Shown: one piece after another, positions 40,925 through 49,218 of the stretch
Layout: the number at the start of each line of letters is the position of its first letter
How positions within the stretch are numbered: the first letter of the stretch is position 1
Origin: Corynebacterium guangdongense
GTDB lineage: Bacteria > Actinomycetota > Actinomycetes > Mycobacteriales > Mycobacteriaceae
Reading direction: 5' to 3'
Length of the DNA: 64,000 bases
NCBI RefSeq assembly: GCF_030408915.1
Contig: NZ_CP047654.1
Coordinates: 124,001 to 188,000, forward strand
Made by a program: the position numbers and the translations under genes
Notes under the pieces: model-generated
What the model was told of the DNA's origin: nothing
What the model saw: only the letters and a program-made list of their open reading frames with translations
Database searches by the model: none

Positions 40925-41731
40925 ATGCGTATCACTCACGGCGATCCCGCCTGGCTTGAATTGACGACTCCCGACGTCGCCGGGGCGATGGAGTTCTACC
41001 GCGCGCTTTTCGGCTGGGAGTTCTCGCAGCCGGATCACCTGCCGGACGGCTACTACCTGGCCACCCTCCACGGGAGAGAGGTCGGCGGCATCACCAGCTC
41101 CGTCGACGAGGAGACCGGGGAGAAGATCTTCGAGACCTCCTGGAAGACCTTCCTCGCGGTCGACGATCTCGCCGAGACCACCGGCCGTGTGCCGTTGGCG
41201 CACGGCCGCATTCTGGTCACGCCGACGACGATCCCCGGTTCCGGCGCCCTGTCGATCGTCGAGGGCCCATGCGGTGCGCTGCTGGGACTGTGGAGCTCCG
41301 ACACCGTCGACAAGTTCGACGTCGGCGGTGGCCACGGTCAGCCATGCTGGTTCGAGCTGATGTCCACCAACTTCGACTCCTCGCTGGACTTCTACCGTGA
41401 CGTGCTGGGGTGGGACTACCACTACATCGCCCGCGACGGGACCATGACCAGGGAACCGGGCGCGGAGGCGAAATACCGGTACGCCGTCAACGGGGACACC
41501 GGGGCCGCGACGGTGGGCATCTATGACGCGGTGTCGGTGCTCGACGAGGACACCGGCAGCCACTGGCGGATGTACCTGGCGGTGTCCGACATGGAGGCGG
41601 CGTTGGCGGGCGTCGAGAAGCAGGGCGGTGCAATCGTCGAGGGGCCGAAGCGCTCGCCCTTCGGCACGGCCACGGAGATCGCCGACCCCCAAGGCGCACG
41701 TTTCCACATCGTGGAGAACCCCAGGGCCTGA
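40925..41731 (+). CDS. Two-domain VOC protein (CFP32-like), paralogue 2
   Basis: A 268-residue protein with two VOC domains (about 1-125 and 130-262). It opens MRITHGDPAWLELTTPD and the second domain opens G-Q-P-C-W-F-E-L. It resembles the paralogue at 44976 (both open THGDP...). TAGTCT (40913-40918) lies 6 nt before the ATG. It is directly downstream of tRNA-Arg copy 1. The ligand is unknown. Confidence 0.85.
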   Translation: MRITHGDPAWLELTTPDVAGAMEFYRALFGWEFSQPDHLPDGYYLATLHGREVGGITSSVDEETGEKIFETSWKTFLAVDDLAETTGRVPLAHGRILVTPTTIPGSGALSIVEGPCGALLGLWSSDTVDKFDVGGGHGQPCWFELMSTNFDSSLDFYRDVLGWDYHYIARDGTMTREPGAEAKYRYAVNGDTGAATVGIYDAVSVLDEDTGSHWRMYLAVSDMEAALAGVEKQGGAIVEGPKRSPFGTATEIADPQGARFHIVENPRA

Positions 41732-41968
41732 TTCCCCGGGCCGGGAGGCACTCCGGGGGTGGTGGGGGTTGTTTCCTAATGGGGACGTTTCCCGTGGTCG
41801 CTCCGGTGGGACTCCGTTTCTTTAATGTTTAAACACTGTCACAAAGTTCAGAACTCCCTGTAAACGTGGTTAACATCGGGCTACCCCATGGCGCCCCGAC
41901 ACCTGCTGTGGGTTTAGTCCCTTTCCCGAGCAATCGGGATGCGTGCATAACACTGAAAGTTGAGCAGC
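41732..41968 (+). promoter_or_regulatory. Regulatory region of the dicarboxylate transporter gene
   Basis: The 237-bp non-coding stretch holds direct repeats GTTTCC (41771 and 41787), the perfect palindrome TGTTTAAACA (41826-41835), and a TAACAT -10-like box (41871-41876). The long leader and palindrome suggest regulated expression, in contrast to the leaderless genes around it. A 17-codon ATG frame at 41779 lacks convincing support. Confidence 0.4.
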
Positions 41969-43564
41969 ATGACCCAAGCGACACAGGCGACGGACACACC
42001 TCAGTTCCGTCAATCAGAGGGTGATCTCGCCGAGAACCGGCCTCCCCGTGAAGTGAATTTCCAGTACTTCGGACTGTTCATCGGCCTCGTGCTCGCGGCG
42101 CTGATCTACGTCTTCTTCCCGGCCAACGCCGTGGAGCTGGTCGAGCAGTCCGTCGGCGCCGACCCCGAGACTGAGTACACCCACCACGCGCTGCGCGTCA
42201 CCGCCGCGGTCACCGTCCTCATGGGAGCCTGGTGGATGACCGAGGCCATCCCGCTGGCCGCCACCGCCCTGGTGCCGATCATCATCTTCCCGCTGGCGCA
42301 GGTCGCCCCGATCAGCACGGTCGGCGCGCCCTACGCCTCCGCCACGATCTTCCTCTTCCTCGGCGGTTTCCTGCTGGCCATGGGCCTGCAGCGCTGGGAC
42401 GTGCACCGTCGCATCGCGCTGATGGTCGTCCTCGCCGTCGGCACCAGCCCGAAGCGGCTCATCCTCGGCTTCATGGTCGCCACCGGCTTCATGTCCATGT
42501 GGGTCTCCAACACCGCGACCGCCGTCGTCATGCTGCCGATCGGCATCTCCGTGCTCAAGCTGACCGCCGACACCGTCGGCGGCATGCACAACCAGAAGAA
42601 GTTCGCCACGGCGCTCATGCTGGCCATCGCCTACGCGGCCTCCATCGGCTCGCTCGGCACCCTGATCGGCACCCCGCCCAACGCGCTGCTGGCCGGTTAC
42701 ATGGAGACCTCCCACGGCATCACCATCGGCTTCGCCCAGTGGATGCTCGTGGGCCTGCCGGTCGCCATCATTTTCACGGCGCTCGCCTGGCTGGTGCTCA
42801 TCACGGTCTTCAAGCCGGAGATGGACGAGATCCCGGGTGGCCGTGCGCTGATCAAGGAGGAGATCGCCAAGCTCGGCCCGTGGACCGTCCCGCAGATCGC
42901 CGTCACGCTCATTTTCGCGGCCGCGGCCGTCGCCTGGATCGTCGTTCCGCTGGTGCTTGACGCGCTGGGGACCGAGTTCATCTACGACGACGCCGTCGTC
43001 GGCATCATCGCCGGCCTGCTCATGTACGCCATCCCGGGCCGCAAGGACGGCGTGAAGCTGCTCGACTGGAAGACGACCAACGACGGCGTCCCGTGGGACG
43101 TCCTGCTGCTCTTCGGCGGCGGCCTGGCCCTGTCGGGCATGTTCACCAAGACCGGCCTGTCGCTGTGGATCGGCGAGGTGGCCAAGGGCCTCGGCAACCT
43201 GCCGACCGTCCTGCTCATCTTCGCGGTCGCCGCGCTGGTGCTCGTCCTCACCGAGTTCACCTCCAACACCGCGACCGCCGCCACCTTCCTGCCCATCATG
43301 GGCGGCGTCGCCACCGGCATCGGCCTGACCGAGGGCGGCAACGAGCACAACGTGCTGCTTCTGACCATCCCGGTGGCCCTGGCCGCGACCTGTGCGTTCA
43401 TGATGCCGGTCGCCACCCCGCCCAACGCCATCGCCTACGGCTCCGGCTACGTCAAGATGGGCGAGATGCTCAAGGGCGGCTTCTGGCTCAACGTCATCGC
43501 CGTCTTCCTCATCACCGCCACCGTCTACCTCATCGCGATTCCCGTGTTCGGATTAGTTTTGTAG
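41969..43564 (+). CDS. dccT: DASS-family sodium/dicarboxylate symporter (DccT-like)
   Basis: A 531-residue SLC13/DASS transporter with about eleven to twelve hydrophobic helices. Both family S-N-T motifs are present, in VSNTATAVVMLPIG (about residue 175) and TSNTATAATFLPIMGG (about residue 430). C. glutamicum DccT imports succinate, fumarate and malate with sodium; the same role is inferred from family and neighbouring mgtE. ATG 41969 is used; TTG 41960 is an alternative. It ends 2 nt before mgtE. Confidence 0.88.
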   Translation: MTQATQATDTPQFRQSEGDLAENRPPREVNFQYFGLFIGLVLAALIYVFFPANAVELVEQSVGADPETEYTHHALRVTAAVTVLMGAWWMTEAIPLAATALVPIIIFPLAQVAPISTVGAPYASATIFLFLGGFLLAMGLQRWDVHRRIALMVVLAVGTSPKRLILGFMVATGFMSMWVSNTATAVVMLPIGISVLKLTADTVGGMHNQKKFATALMLAIAYAASIGSLGTLIGTPPNALLAGYMETSHGITIGFAQWMLVGLPVAIIFTALAWLVLITVFKPEMDEIPGGRALIKEEIAKLGPWTVPQIAVTLIFAAAAVAWIVVPLVLDALGTEFIYDDAVVGIIAGLLMYAIPGRKDGVKLLDWKTTNDGVPWDVLLLFGGGLALSGMFTKTGLSLWIGEVAKGLGNLPTVLLIFAVAALVLVLTEFTSNTATAATFLPIMGGVATGIGLTEGGNEHNVLLLTIPVALAATCAFMMPVATPPNAIAYGSGYVKMGEMLKGGFWLNVIAVFLITATVYLIAIPVFGLVL

Positions 43565-43566
43565 GT

Positions 43567-44955
43567 ATGACGTCTGCGCAGCATCCCCCGAGCCCGAACG
43601 ACCGGATCGTTCGGGCTCGTCGGGATCTGGACAAGTTCCTCCGTGATCCCGACCCGAATCCCGAGCGGGCCGAGGACGTCGCCGGGCAACTGGCGACCCT
43701 TCCCCTGTCCGAGGTCATCGACATCCTCGAGCGGTCCACCCCGGTCCGGGCCGCACTGGTGCTGCGCATGCTGCCCCGCGCCCGCGCCATCCTCGCCTTC
43801 GACGCGCTCGACGCGGCCCACCAGAGCGACCTGGTCGGCGCGCTGTCCGATGACGCGGTCAGCGACTATTTCGGGGCGATGGAGCCCGACGACCGTGTCT
43901 CACTCCTCGACGAGCTGCCCGCCGAGATCGCCCAGCGGCTGCTCCACAGCCTGGATGAGCGGGACAAGGACACCACCTCGCTGGTCCTGGGCTACGAGAA
44001 GAACTCAATCGGCCGTCACATGTCCCCGGACGTGCCGATGATCCGGGCGGGCCAGACCGTGGGGGAGGCGTTGGCCAGCCTCCGCGCCCAGAACGACCAC
44101 GTCGAGACCATCTACACCGTGCCCGTGGTCACCTCCGATCACCGCCTCGTGGGCGTGACCAGCCTGCGCACGCTGTTCACCGCGGATGAGGACGTCCCCG
44201 TGGTCGACCTGATGTCGGAACCGATCTCGGCGACCACCTCGGCGGAGGACGAGGAGACCGCCCGCCGGTTCCTGGCGCTGGACCTGCTGGCTCTGCCCGT
44301 CGTCGACGACAGCGGTCGGCTGGTCGGGATCCTCTCCAACGACGACGCCTTCGACATCGTCGAGGACGCCGATGACGAGGACACCGCCCGGTCCGGCGCG
44401 GCCGAGCCGCTGAGACAGCCTTACTTGACGACGCCCGTGTGGCGCCTCGTGCGCTCCCGCGTCGTCTGGCTGGCGGTCCTGGCGCTCTCCGGCCTGCTGA
44501 CGGTCACCGTCCTCGACACCTTCGAGGACGCCCTGGCCTCCGCGGTCGTGCTCAGCCTGTTCATCCCGCTGCTCACCGGCACCGGCGGCAACACCGGCAA
44601 TCAGGCCGCCACCACCATCACCCGCGCCCTGGCGCTCGGCGACGTCCGCCGCCGCGACGTCTTCGCCGTCATGTGGCGGGAAGCCCGGGCCGGTCTCCTA
44701 CTCGGACTGCTGCTCGGCGGCACCTTCAGCCTCCTCCTCGGTTTCTTCTACGGACCCCAGATCGGCCTCATCCTCGGGCTCACGCTGCTGATCGTGTGCA
44801 CCCTCGCGGCGACCGTCGGCGGGGCCATGCCGATCCTCGCCAAAGCTATTGGCGCAGACCCGGCCGTCTTCTCCAATCCCTTCATCACCACCTTCGTCGA
44901 CGCCGCCGGACTCATCATTTATTTCCTCATCGCCAAGGCCGTGCTGGGAATCTGA
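43567..44955 (+). CDS. mgtE: Magnesium transporter MgtE
   Basis: A 462-residue MgtE. The order is an N domain of superhelical repeats (about 20-140), two CBS domains (about 145-270, for example LLALPVVDDSGRLVGILSNDD), a connecting helix, and five membrane helices with the pore motif TGTGGNTGNQAATTITRALALG. CBS/N domains sense cytosolic Mg2+ and gate the channel. ATG 43567 follows the transporter stop by 2 nt, so the two genes are coupled; the longer frame from 43093 is antithetical to dccT and rejected. Confidence 0.93.
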   Translation: MTSAQHPPSPNDRIVRARRDLDKFLRDPDPNPERAEDVAGQLATLPLSEVIDILERSTPVRAALVLRMLPRARAILAFDALDAAHQSDLVGALSDDAVSDYFGAMEPDDRVSLLDELPAEIAQRLLHSLDERDKDTTSLVLGYEKNSIGRHMSPDVPMIRAGQTVGEALASLRAQNDHVETIYTVPVVTSDHRLVGVTSLRTLFTADEDVPVVDLMSEPISATTSAEDEETARRFLALDLLALPVVDDSGRLVGILSNDDAFDIVEDADDEDTARSGAAEPLRQPYLTTPVWRLVRSRVVWLAVLALSGLLTVTVLDTFEDALASAVVLSLFIPLLTGTGGNTGNQAATTITRALALGDVRRRDVFAVMWREARAGLLLGLLLGGTFSLLLGFFYGPQIGLILGLTLLIVCTLAATVGGAMPILAKAIGADPAVFSNPFITTFVDAAGLIIYFLIAKAVLGI

Positions 44956-44975
44956 GCGGGCGTACTCTCGGGCGC

Positions 44976-45767
44976 ATGACCACCACTCACGGCGATCCGA
45001 TCTACACGGATCTGTTCACCCGCGACCTCGCCGGCGCCGTCCACTTCTACTCCACCCTCTTTGGCTGGGACATCGTCGACTCCGGCCCCGAATTCGGCCA
45101 CTATCACCTCGCCAGCTACCGGGGGACCCCCGTCGCGGGCATGATGAGCTCCCTGTTCGGACCCGAGGGCCCCTCCGACACCCCGCTCGGACCCACCGCC
45201 TGGGGCGTGAGCCTCCACGTCACGGACATCGACGCCACCGCCGAGGAAATAGTCCGTGCCGGCGGCGGCATCACCTCCGGCCCAATGGAGGTGGGAGACC
45301 TCGGCATCAGCGCCCAGGCAACGGACCCCGCGGGCGCGGGATTCGGACTGTGGCAACCGAGCGGTTTTCGCGGCATCGACGGCGCCACCGGCCCCCACGT
45401 CCCCTCCTGGTTCGAGGTCATGAGCACCGACTACGACGCCGCCTGCGCCTTCTACACGGACGTCTTCGGCTGGACACTGACCTACACCGCGGCGGACGGG
45501 TCTTCCCGGGAGGAGCCCGGCGCGGGGGATTTCCGCTACGCCACCAATACCCGCCAGACAGCCGGCATCTGCGACGCCTCCGGATTCTCCGACCGCTCCT
45601 ACTGGCGCCACTACCTCCCCGTCGACGACGTCGACGCCGCCGCGGTCCGGCTCTCCGAGCTGGGCGGCACTGTCCTTGACGGGCCGACGGATTCCCCCTT
45701 CGGTCGCCTCGCCACCGTCGCCGACCCCCAGGGGGCAAATTTCCAGATCATCACCATGGCTCGATAA
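44976..45767 (+). CDS. Two-domain VOC protein (CFP32-like), paralogue 3
   Basis: A 263-residue double VOC protein opening MTTTHGDPIYTDLFTRD, with the second domain opening H-V-P-S-W-F-E-V. Like paralogue 2 it has matched Phe-Tyr-x-x-x-F/L-F-G-W segments in both domains. TACTCT (44963-44968) lies 7 nt before the ATG. It is immediately upstream of tRNA-Arg copy 2. Confidence 0.85.
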   Translation: MTTTHGDPIYTDLFTRDLAGAVHFYSTLFGWDIVDSGPEFGHYHLASYRGTPVAGMMSSLFGPEGPSDTPLGPTAWGVSLHVTDIDATAEEIVRAGGGITSGPMEVGDLGISAQATDPAGAGFGLWQPSGFRGIDGATGPHVPSWFEVMSTDYDAACAFYTDVFGWTLTYTAADGSSREEPGAGDFRYATNTRQTAGICDASGFSDRSYWRHYLPVDDVDAAAVRLSELGGTVLDGPTDSPFGRLATVADPQGANFQIITMAR

Positions 45768-45776
45768 CCTGGCGTT

Positions 45777-45806
45777 TTGTTGTTGAGGGTGCAGGGCGTG
45801 TAATCT
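45777..45806 (+). promoter_or_regulatory. Promoter of tRNA-Arg(ACG) copy 2
   Basis: TTGTTG (45777-45782), an 18-nt spacer and TAATCT (45801-45806). It differs from the copy-1 promoter, so duplication did not include it. Confidence 0.55.
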
Positions 45807-45841
45807 CATTTCTCGTTGCCAGCGAGTCTGGCGGCAGGTAC

Positions 45842-45917
45842 GCGCCCGTAGCTCAACGGATAGAGCATCTGACTACGGATCAGAAGGTTGGGGGTTCGAA
45901 TCCCTCCGGGCGCACCA
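45842..45917 (+). tRNA. tRNA-Arg(ACG), copy 2
   Basis: Identical in sequence to copy 1 (40721-40796), including encoded CCA; anticodon ACG at 45875-45877. Confidence 0.96.
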
Positions 45918-45920
45918 CAG

Positions 45921-45952
45921 GACAACCCCGCGGTCGAGGCTGCGGGGTTGTC
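45921..45952 (+). terminator. Terminator after tRNA-Arg copy 2
   Basis: GACAACCCCGCGG pairs with CTGCGGGGTTGTC (one G-T pair), followed by ACTTTTCC. It is the same hairpin as at 40800 with one base change. Confidence 0.8.
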
Positions 45953-45964
45953 ACTTTTCCCGTT

Positions 45965-46004
45965 CCCTGAAAGCAGTCGCCCTTTCGGTCGACTCCTTTC
46001 AGGG
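45965..46004 (-). terminator. Terminator of tyrA
   Basis: CCCTGAAAG (45965-45973) and CTTTCAGGG (45996-46004) are perfect arms, extended inside by AGTCG/CGACT. It lies 8 bp beyond the tyrA stop. Confidence 0.6.
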
Positions 46005-46012
46005 CGCGCGAT

Positions 46013-47044
46013 CTAGAAGATCTCGATCCGTCCGCCCAGGTCCTCGGTCTGGGCCAGCTGGCGGACCCAGTTCGGGCCGCCCGGGTGCAGGCGCAGGACG
46101 GGGCGGGAGGAGATCTTGACCGGCGAGACGGATTCCTTGCGGGCGCCGGAGCGGGCCTCGAGGCGCACACGTGTGCGGTGCCCGGCCTCGACCAGTTCGG
46201 AGACGTCAGGTTTCTCGGAGTCCAGGCCGGCCCGGGCGTCGTGGAGTATCGCGATGAACTCGTCGAGGGCGGCGACCAGCGCGTCGGCGTTGGACTCGCA
46301 CATCGCACGCTGCAATTCCGGGGCGGTGCCGGCGACGCGGGTGGCGTCCTTGAAGGAGCCGGCGGCCAGCGACTGGGCGAGGGTGCCGCCGTTGTCGCCG
46401 ACGATGGAGAGCGCGGAGGCCACGACGTGGGGGAGATGGCTGACGCGGGCGACGGCGGCGTCGTGGTGTGCGACGCGGGCGGGGACGGCCTCGGCCTTGA
46501 CGGCGTGGGTGAGGCGGACGACGTCGCTGAAGATGTCAATCCATTCCTGGGGGACGCGTTCTCCGGCGGCGTCGAGTTCGGCCGCGTAGTCGTAGGTGAC
46601 GACCCAGGCTGCGCGATTGAACAGGCCCTCCCGGGAGGCCCGCCAGCCGGAGAATTCGGTGCCGGCCATGGGATGGCCGCCGACGTAGCGGGACTCGAGG
46701 CCGCGGGCGCGGATTTCCTCGTAGACCGGCTTCTTCACGCTGACGACGTCGGTGATGCCGCAGTGGGGGGCTAGCTCGACGATCTTGTCCAGGAGGGGGC
46801 CGACGGCGCCCATCGGTACGGCCAGGACGATGAGCGCGTTGTCCTCGGCGGCCCGCCGGAGGACGGCGTCGAGGTCGTCGGAGGCGTCGAAGCCTTCCCG
46901 CACGGCGGTGCGGGTGCCGGAGGTCGACCGGTTGTAACCGTAGACGGAGAGGCGGCCCGCGGCCGTGAGGTCGCGCAGCAGGGAGCCGCCGATCAGGCCG
47001 AGGCCGACAATGCAGACAGGACGCTTCACATCAAGAGCTTTCAC
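46013..47044 (-). CDS. tyrA: Prephenate dehydrogenase TyrA
   Basis: A 343-residue TyrA. The NAD motif is GLGLIGGSLLRDL near the N-terminus, and the catalytic histidine region is YVGGHPMAGTEFSGW. It makes 4-hydroxyphenylpyruvate (or from arogenate, tyrosine) and is functionally linked to pat 6 kb away. GTG 47044 is supported by CATACT (complement of 47052-47057) 7 nt upstream; a second GTG at 47029 is possible. It is divergent from the TadA-associated gene. Confidence 0.92.
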   Translation of the reverse strand: MKALDVKRPVCIVGLGLIGGSLLRDLTAAGRLSVYGYNRSTSGTRTAVREGFDASDDLDAVLRRAAEDNALIVLAVPMGAVGPLLDKIVELAPHCGITDVVSVKKPVYEEIRARGLESRYVGGHPMAGTEFSGWRASREGLFNRAAWVVTYDYAAELDAAGERVPQEWIDIFSDVVRLTHAVKAEAVPARVAHHDAAVARVSHLPHVVASALSIVGDNGGTLAQSLAAGSFKDATRVAGTAPELQRAMCESNADALVAALDEFIAILHDARAGLDSEKPDVSELVEAGHRTRVRLEARSGARKESVSPVKISSRPVLRLHPGGPNWVRQLAQTEDLGGRIEIF

Positions 47045-47051
47045 GGTGACA

Positions 47052-47075
47052 AGTATGCCTCACACGCGCTACGCT
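47052..47075. promoter_or_regulatory. Divergent leaderless -10 boxes (tyrA / tadA-associated gene)
   Basis: CATACT on the minus strand (47052-47057) and TACGCT on the plus strand (47070-47075) lie 7 and 8 nt from the starts at 47044 and 47084. Only 39 bp separate the start codons. Confidence 0.5.
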
Positions 47076-47083
47076 CACCGATT

Positions 47084-47569
47084 ATGAAGGACTACAGCTT
47101 CGCCGTCACCGTCACCCGTGACGGCGCTGAGTGGCAGGTGCGCACGTTCCGTGACGCCTTCGACGATCCGCAGGTGGCGGTCGACACGGTCCGTAATCTG
47201 CGCAGTGAATCCGCGTCCTTCGCCATGCTCTGCGTGGAGAACGAGTACTTCGTCATCGTCCGTCCCCACCCGGAGCGCACCCGCTTCCTGCTTTCCGACG
47301 CCACGATGGCCGTCGACGACGACTACGCCGCCGACATTCTCGACGAACTGGGCGTTGAGGTGCCGGACGTGGATCCGGAGGAGCTCGACGACATCGACGG
47401 CTGGCCCGACGGTGACTTCGACATTCTCGAGGATCTGGGTCTGAGCGAGGAGGTCCTGAGCGTCCTCGCCGAGGATGAGGACGCCTGGCCGGTGGAGTCC
47501 CTCATGAGGATCGCCGAGGAACTGGGTTTCGACGAGGAGCTTGCCGACGCCGCCGGCGTCGACCTGTGA
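47084..47569 (+). CDS. tRNA adenosine deaminase-associated protein
   Basis: A 161-residue, very acidic protein (VPDVDPEELDDIDGWPDGDFD near residue 90) of an actinobacterial family regularly encoded directly before tadA. It opens MKDYSFAVTVTRDGAEWQVR. Its molecular role is unknown; the gene overlaps tadA by 4 nt, which suggests a stable partner or regulator. Confidence 0.85.
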   Translation: MKDYSFAVTVTRDGAEWQVRTFRDAFDDPQVAVDTVRNLRSESASFAMLCVENEYFVIVRPHPERTRFLLSDATMAVDDDYAADILDELGVEVPDVDPEELDDIDGWPDGDFDILEDLGLSEEVLSVLAEDEDAWPVESLMRIAEELGFDEELADAAGVDL

Positions 47570-48051
47570 GGGTGCTGCCGCGGGAGGAGGGGCGGGTGCG
47601 GGCGGAACTTCGGATGCGTCGCGCCCTCGAGATCGCCCGCACCGAGACCCCGGCGGGCGACATTCCCATCGCCGCCGTGATCTACGACGCCGACGGGGTG
47701 GAGTTGGCCTGGGGGACGAACCGTCGGGAAGCGGACGGGGACCCGACGGCGCACGCGGAGGTCGTCGCGCTGCGCGCTGCGGTCGGGCGGCACGGTGACG
47801 GGTGGCGGCTGACCGGTTGTGAACTCGTCGTGACGGTGGAGCCGTGCATCATGTGCGCGGGTGCGATCGTCAACGCGCGTGTCGGCTCCGTGGTCTACGG
47901 GGCGGCCGAACCGAAGACCGGGGCCGCAGGTTCCCTGGTCGACGTGCTGCGGGAGCCGCCGGGGCTCCACCACCCGCAGGTGCGCGCCGGGGTGCTGGCC
48001 GAGGAGGCCACCGGCCTGATGACGGGGTTCTTCTCCGAGCTGCGTGGCTGA
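47566..48051 (+). CDS. tadA: tRNA-specific adenosine(34) deaminase TadA
   Basis: A 161-residue CDA-fold deaminase. The zinc/catalytic motifs are H-A-E (PTAHAEVVALR) and P-C-x-x-C (TVEPCIMCAGAIVNAR). It converts A34 to inosine in tRNA-Arg(ACG), two copies of which are in this window (40721, 45842). GTG start overlapping the upstream stop. Confidence 0.95.
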   Translation: MRVLPREEGRVRAELRMRRALEIARTETPAGDIPIAAVIYDADGVELAWGTNRREADGDPTAHAEVVALRAAVGRHGDGWRLTGCELVVTVEPCIMCAGAIVNARVGSVVYGAAEPKTGAAGSLVDVLREPPGLHHPQVRAGVLAEEATGLMTGFFSELRG

Positions 48052-48119
48052 TAGACCGGGCAGGTAGCATCACGACCGGAGGCGATTCAGCGTTACTCCG
48101 CGACACTCAGGGAGAAGAC

Positions 48120-48365
48120 ATGAACTTCATCGACAAGGCCAAGAATTTGGCCGGAGAAGCGATCACCCGGGCCAAGGACGCCGCGGCGAACATCGACGCC
48201 GACGTGATCCACGAGCAGGTCGATAAGCTTCAGGAGCGGATCGGCAACGAGAAGGTCAACGAGCAGATCGACAACCTGCAGGAACGTTTCGGCGGCGACA
48301 GCATCACCGGTACCGTCGACGGTCCGCTGGACGCTGAGGCCGATCCGGAGCACCCCGCTCCGTAG
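48120..48365 (+). CDS. Small hydrophilic helical protein (MT0933/Rv0909-antitoxin-like)
   Basis: An 81-residue protein with an N-terminal amphipathic helix (MNFIDKAKNLAGEAITRAKD) and repeated EQVDKLQERIG / EQIDNLQERFGG units. It resembles the MT0933 antitoxin-like family, but no toxin gene is adjacent, so a general stress or DNA-binding role is as likely. The ATG has GGGAGAAG about 8 nt upstream. A strong terminator follows. Confidence 0.7.
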   Translation: MNFIDKAKNLAGEAITRAKDAAANIDADVIHEQVDKLQERIGNEKVNEQIDNLQERFGGDSITGTVDGPLDAEADPEHPAP

Positions 48366-48376
48366 ACGGTCGTCAG

Positions 48377-48420
48377 GAATGCGCCGCCCCGTGCTGACGG
48401 GGCGGCGCATTCTGTCTTTT
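48377..48420 (+). terminator. Strong rho-independent terminator
   Basis: A perfect 16-bp stem (GAATGCGCCGCCCCGT and ACGGGGCGGCGCATTC) with a 4-nt loop, followed by TGTCTTTTTCC. Confidence 0.9.
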
Positions 48421-48537
48421 TCCTTGAGGTGGCCTCATAGTGTGGTGAGCGTCATAGAAAATCATGGCGGCCCGGAAAACTCGCCGTTACGCTGGTTGAT
48501 GTAAGCCACAACGAATGAGTGAGGCGGGTGATCAACT

Positions 48538-48741
48538 ATGGGAATCATGGACAGGGCCAAGGACGCCGCCCGGAACCTCGACAAGGACCAGGGGAACCGG
48601 GCCGTCGACCAGGGCCAGGAGAACCTCGACAACGAGGAAATCAACAAGCGCATCGACGACGCCCAGGAGAAGTTCCACGGCGACCGCCAGGAACGCTTCG
48701 GTGGCGAGACCAGCGAAGAATTCGACGAAGACCAGCGGTAG
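48538..48741 (+). CDS. Small hydrophilic helical protein, related to 48120 gene
   Basis: A 67-residue, highly charged protein opening MGIMDRAKDAARNLDKDQGN. Its EEINKRIDDAQEKF...ERFGGE segment parallels the NEQIDNLQERFGGD segment of the gene at 48120, so the two are probably paralogues. GAGGCGGGTG precedes the ATG. It lies 46 nt before the CsbD-like gene. Confidence 0.65.
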   Translation: MGIMDRAKDAARNLDKDQGNRAVDQGQENLDNEEINKRIDDAQEKFHGDRQERFGGETSEEFDEDQR

Positions 48742-48787
48742 ACAATCACCGATACACGATCACTGACCAAGGAATAAGGAGATAGAC

Positions 48788-48991
48788 ATGGGAGACATTC
48801 GAAACAAGGCGGAGGAGCTCGGCGGCAAGGCCAAGGAGGTCGCCGGCGAGGTCACCGACAACCGTCGACTCGAGAACGAGGGCAAGGCGGATCAGACCAA
48901 GGCGCAGGCGAAGGACAAGCTCTCCGACGCCGGCGAGGCCATCAAGCACAAGAGCGACGAGGCGCTGGGCAAGTTCCAGGACCGGAAGTAG
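48788..48991 (+). CDS. CsbD-like stress protein
   Basis: A 67-residue hydrophilic protein of the CsbD family (KAEELGGKAKEVAGEVTDNR, then LENEGKADQTKAQAKDKLSD). CsbD proteins are induced by general stress in Bacillus; no molecular function is known. AAGGAGATAGAC gives a good ribosome site. It probably shares a transcript with the gene at 48538. Confidence 0.85.
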   Translation: MGDIRNKAEELGGKAKEVAGEVTDNRRLENEGKADQTKAQAKDKLSDAGEAIKHKSDEALGKFQDRK

Positions 48992-49020
48992 GCGATTTGG
49001 CCGCGGGTCACCGCCACCAG

Positions 49021-49026
49021 TAGACT
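49021..49026 (+). promoter_or_regulatory. -10 box of tRNA-Ser(CGA)
   Basis: TAGACT lies 10 nt before the mature tRNA. A 9-bp inverted repeat (CGCCACCAG 49012-49020, CTGGTGGCG 49035-49043) brackets it at the DNA level; part of it is simply the acceptor stem. Confidence 0.5.
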
Positions 49027-49036
49027 TCACCACGCT

Positions 49037-49121
49037 GGTGGCGTGTCCGAGCGGCCGAAGGTACTCGCCTCGAAAGCGAGTGTGGGTAAAACCACCGAGG
49101 GTTCAAATCCCTCCGCCACCG
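49037..49121 (+). tRNA. tRNA-Ser(CGA)
   Basis: Acceptor stem GGTGGCG (49037-49043) pairs with CGCCACC (49114-49120); discriminator G. Anticodon CGA at 49071-49073 in loop CTCGAAA; long variable arm; no encoded CCA. Confidence 0.95.
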
Positions 49122-49132
49122 CCATAAACTTC

Positions 49133-49173
49133 AGGAAGCCCCGCATCCCACGCCGGATGCGGGGCTTCCTTCA
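49133..49173 (+). terminator. Terminator after tRNA-Ser(CGA)
   Basis: AGGAAGCCCCGCATCC (49133-49148) and GGATGCGGGGCTTCCT (49155-49170) form a perfect 16-bp stem followed by TC. Confidence 0.85.
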
Positions 49174-49218
49174 TGGGCGTCCCGTTACACTTGGGGCGTT
49201 GCGGCCGATAGGCTCAAT

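Noticed and set aside
41779..41832. 17-codon leader peptide before dccT
   Set aside because: No good ribosome site, no run of regulatory codons and no attenuator hairpin follows.
40719..45952. Genomic island inserted at tRNA-Arg
   Set aside because: The segment between the two tRNA copies holds housekeeping-type genes (dccT, mgtE) with normal composition and no integrase.
48120..48365. Toxin-antitoxin module based on MT0933-like sequence
   Set aside because: No candidate toxin gene is adjacent on either side.
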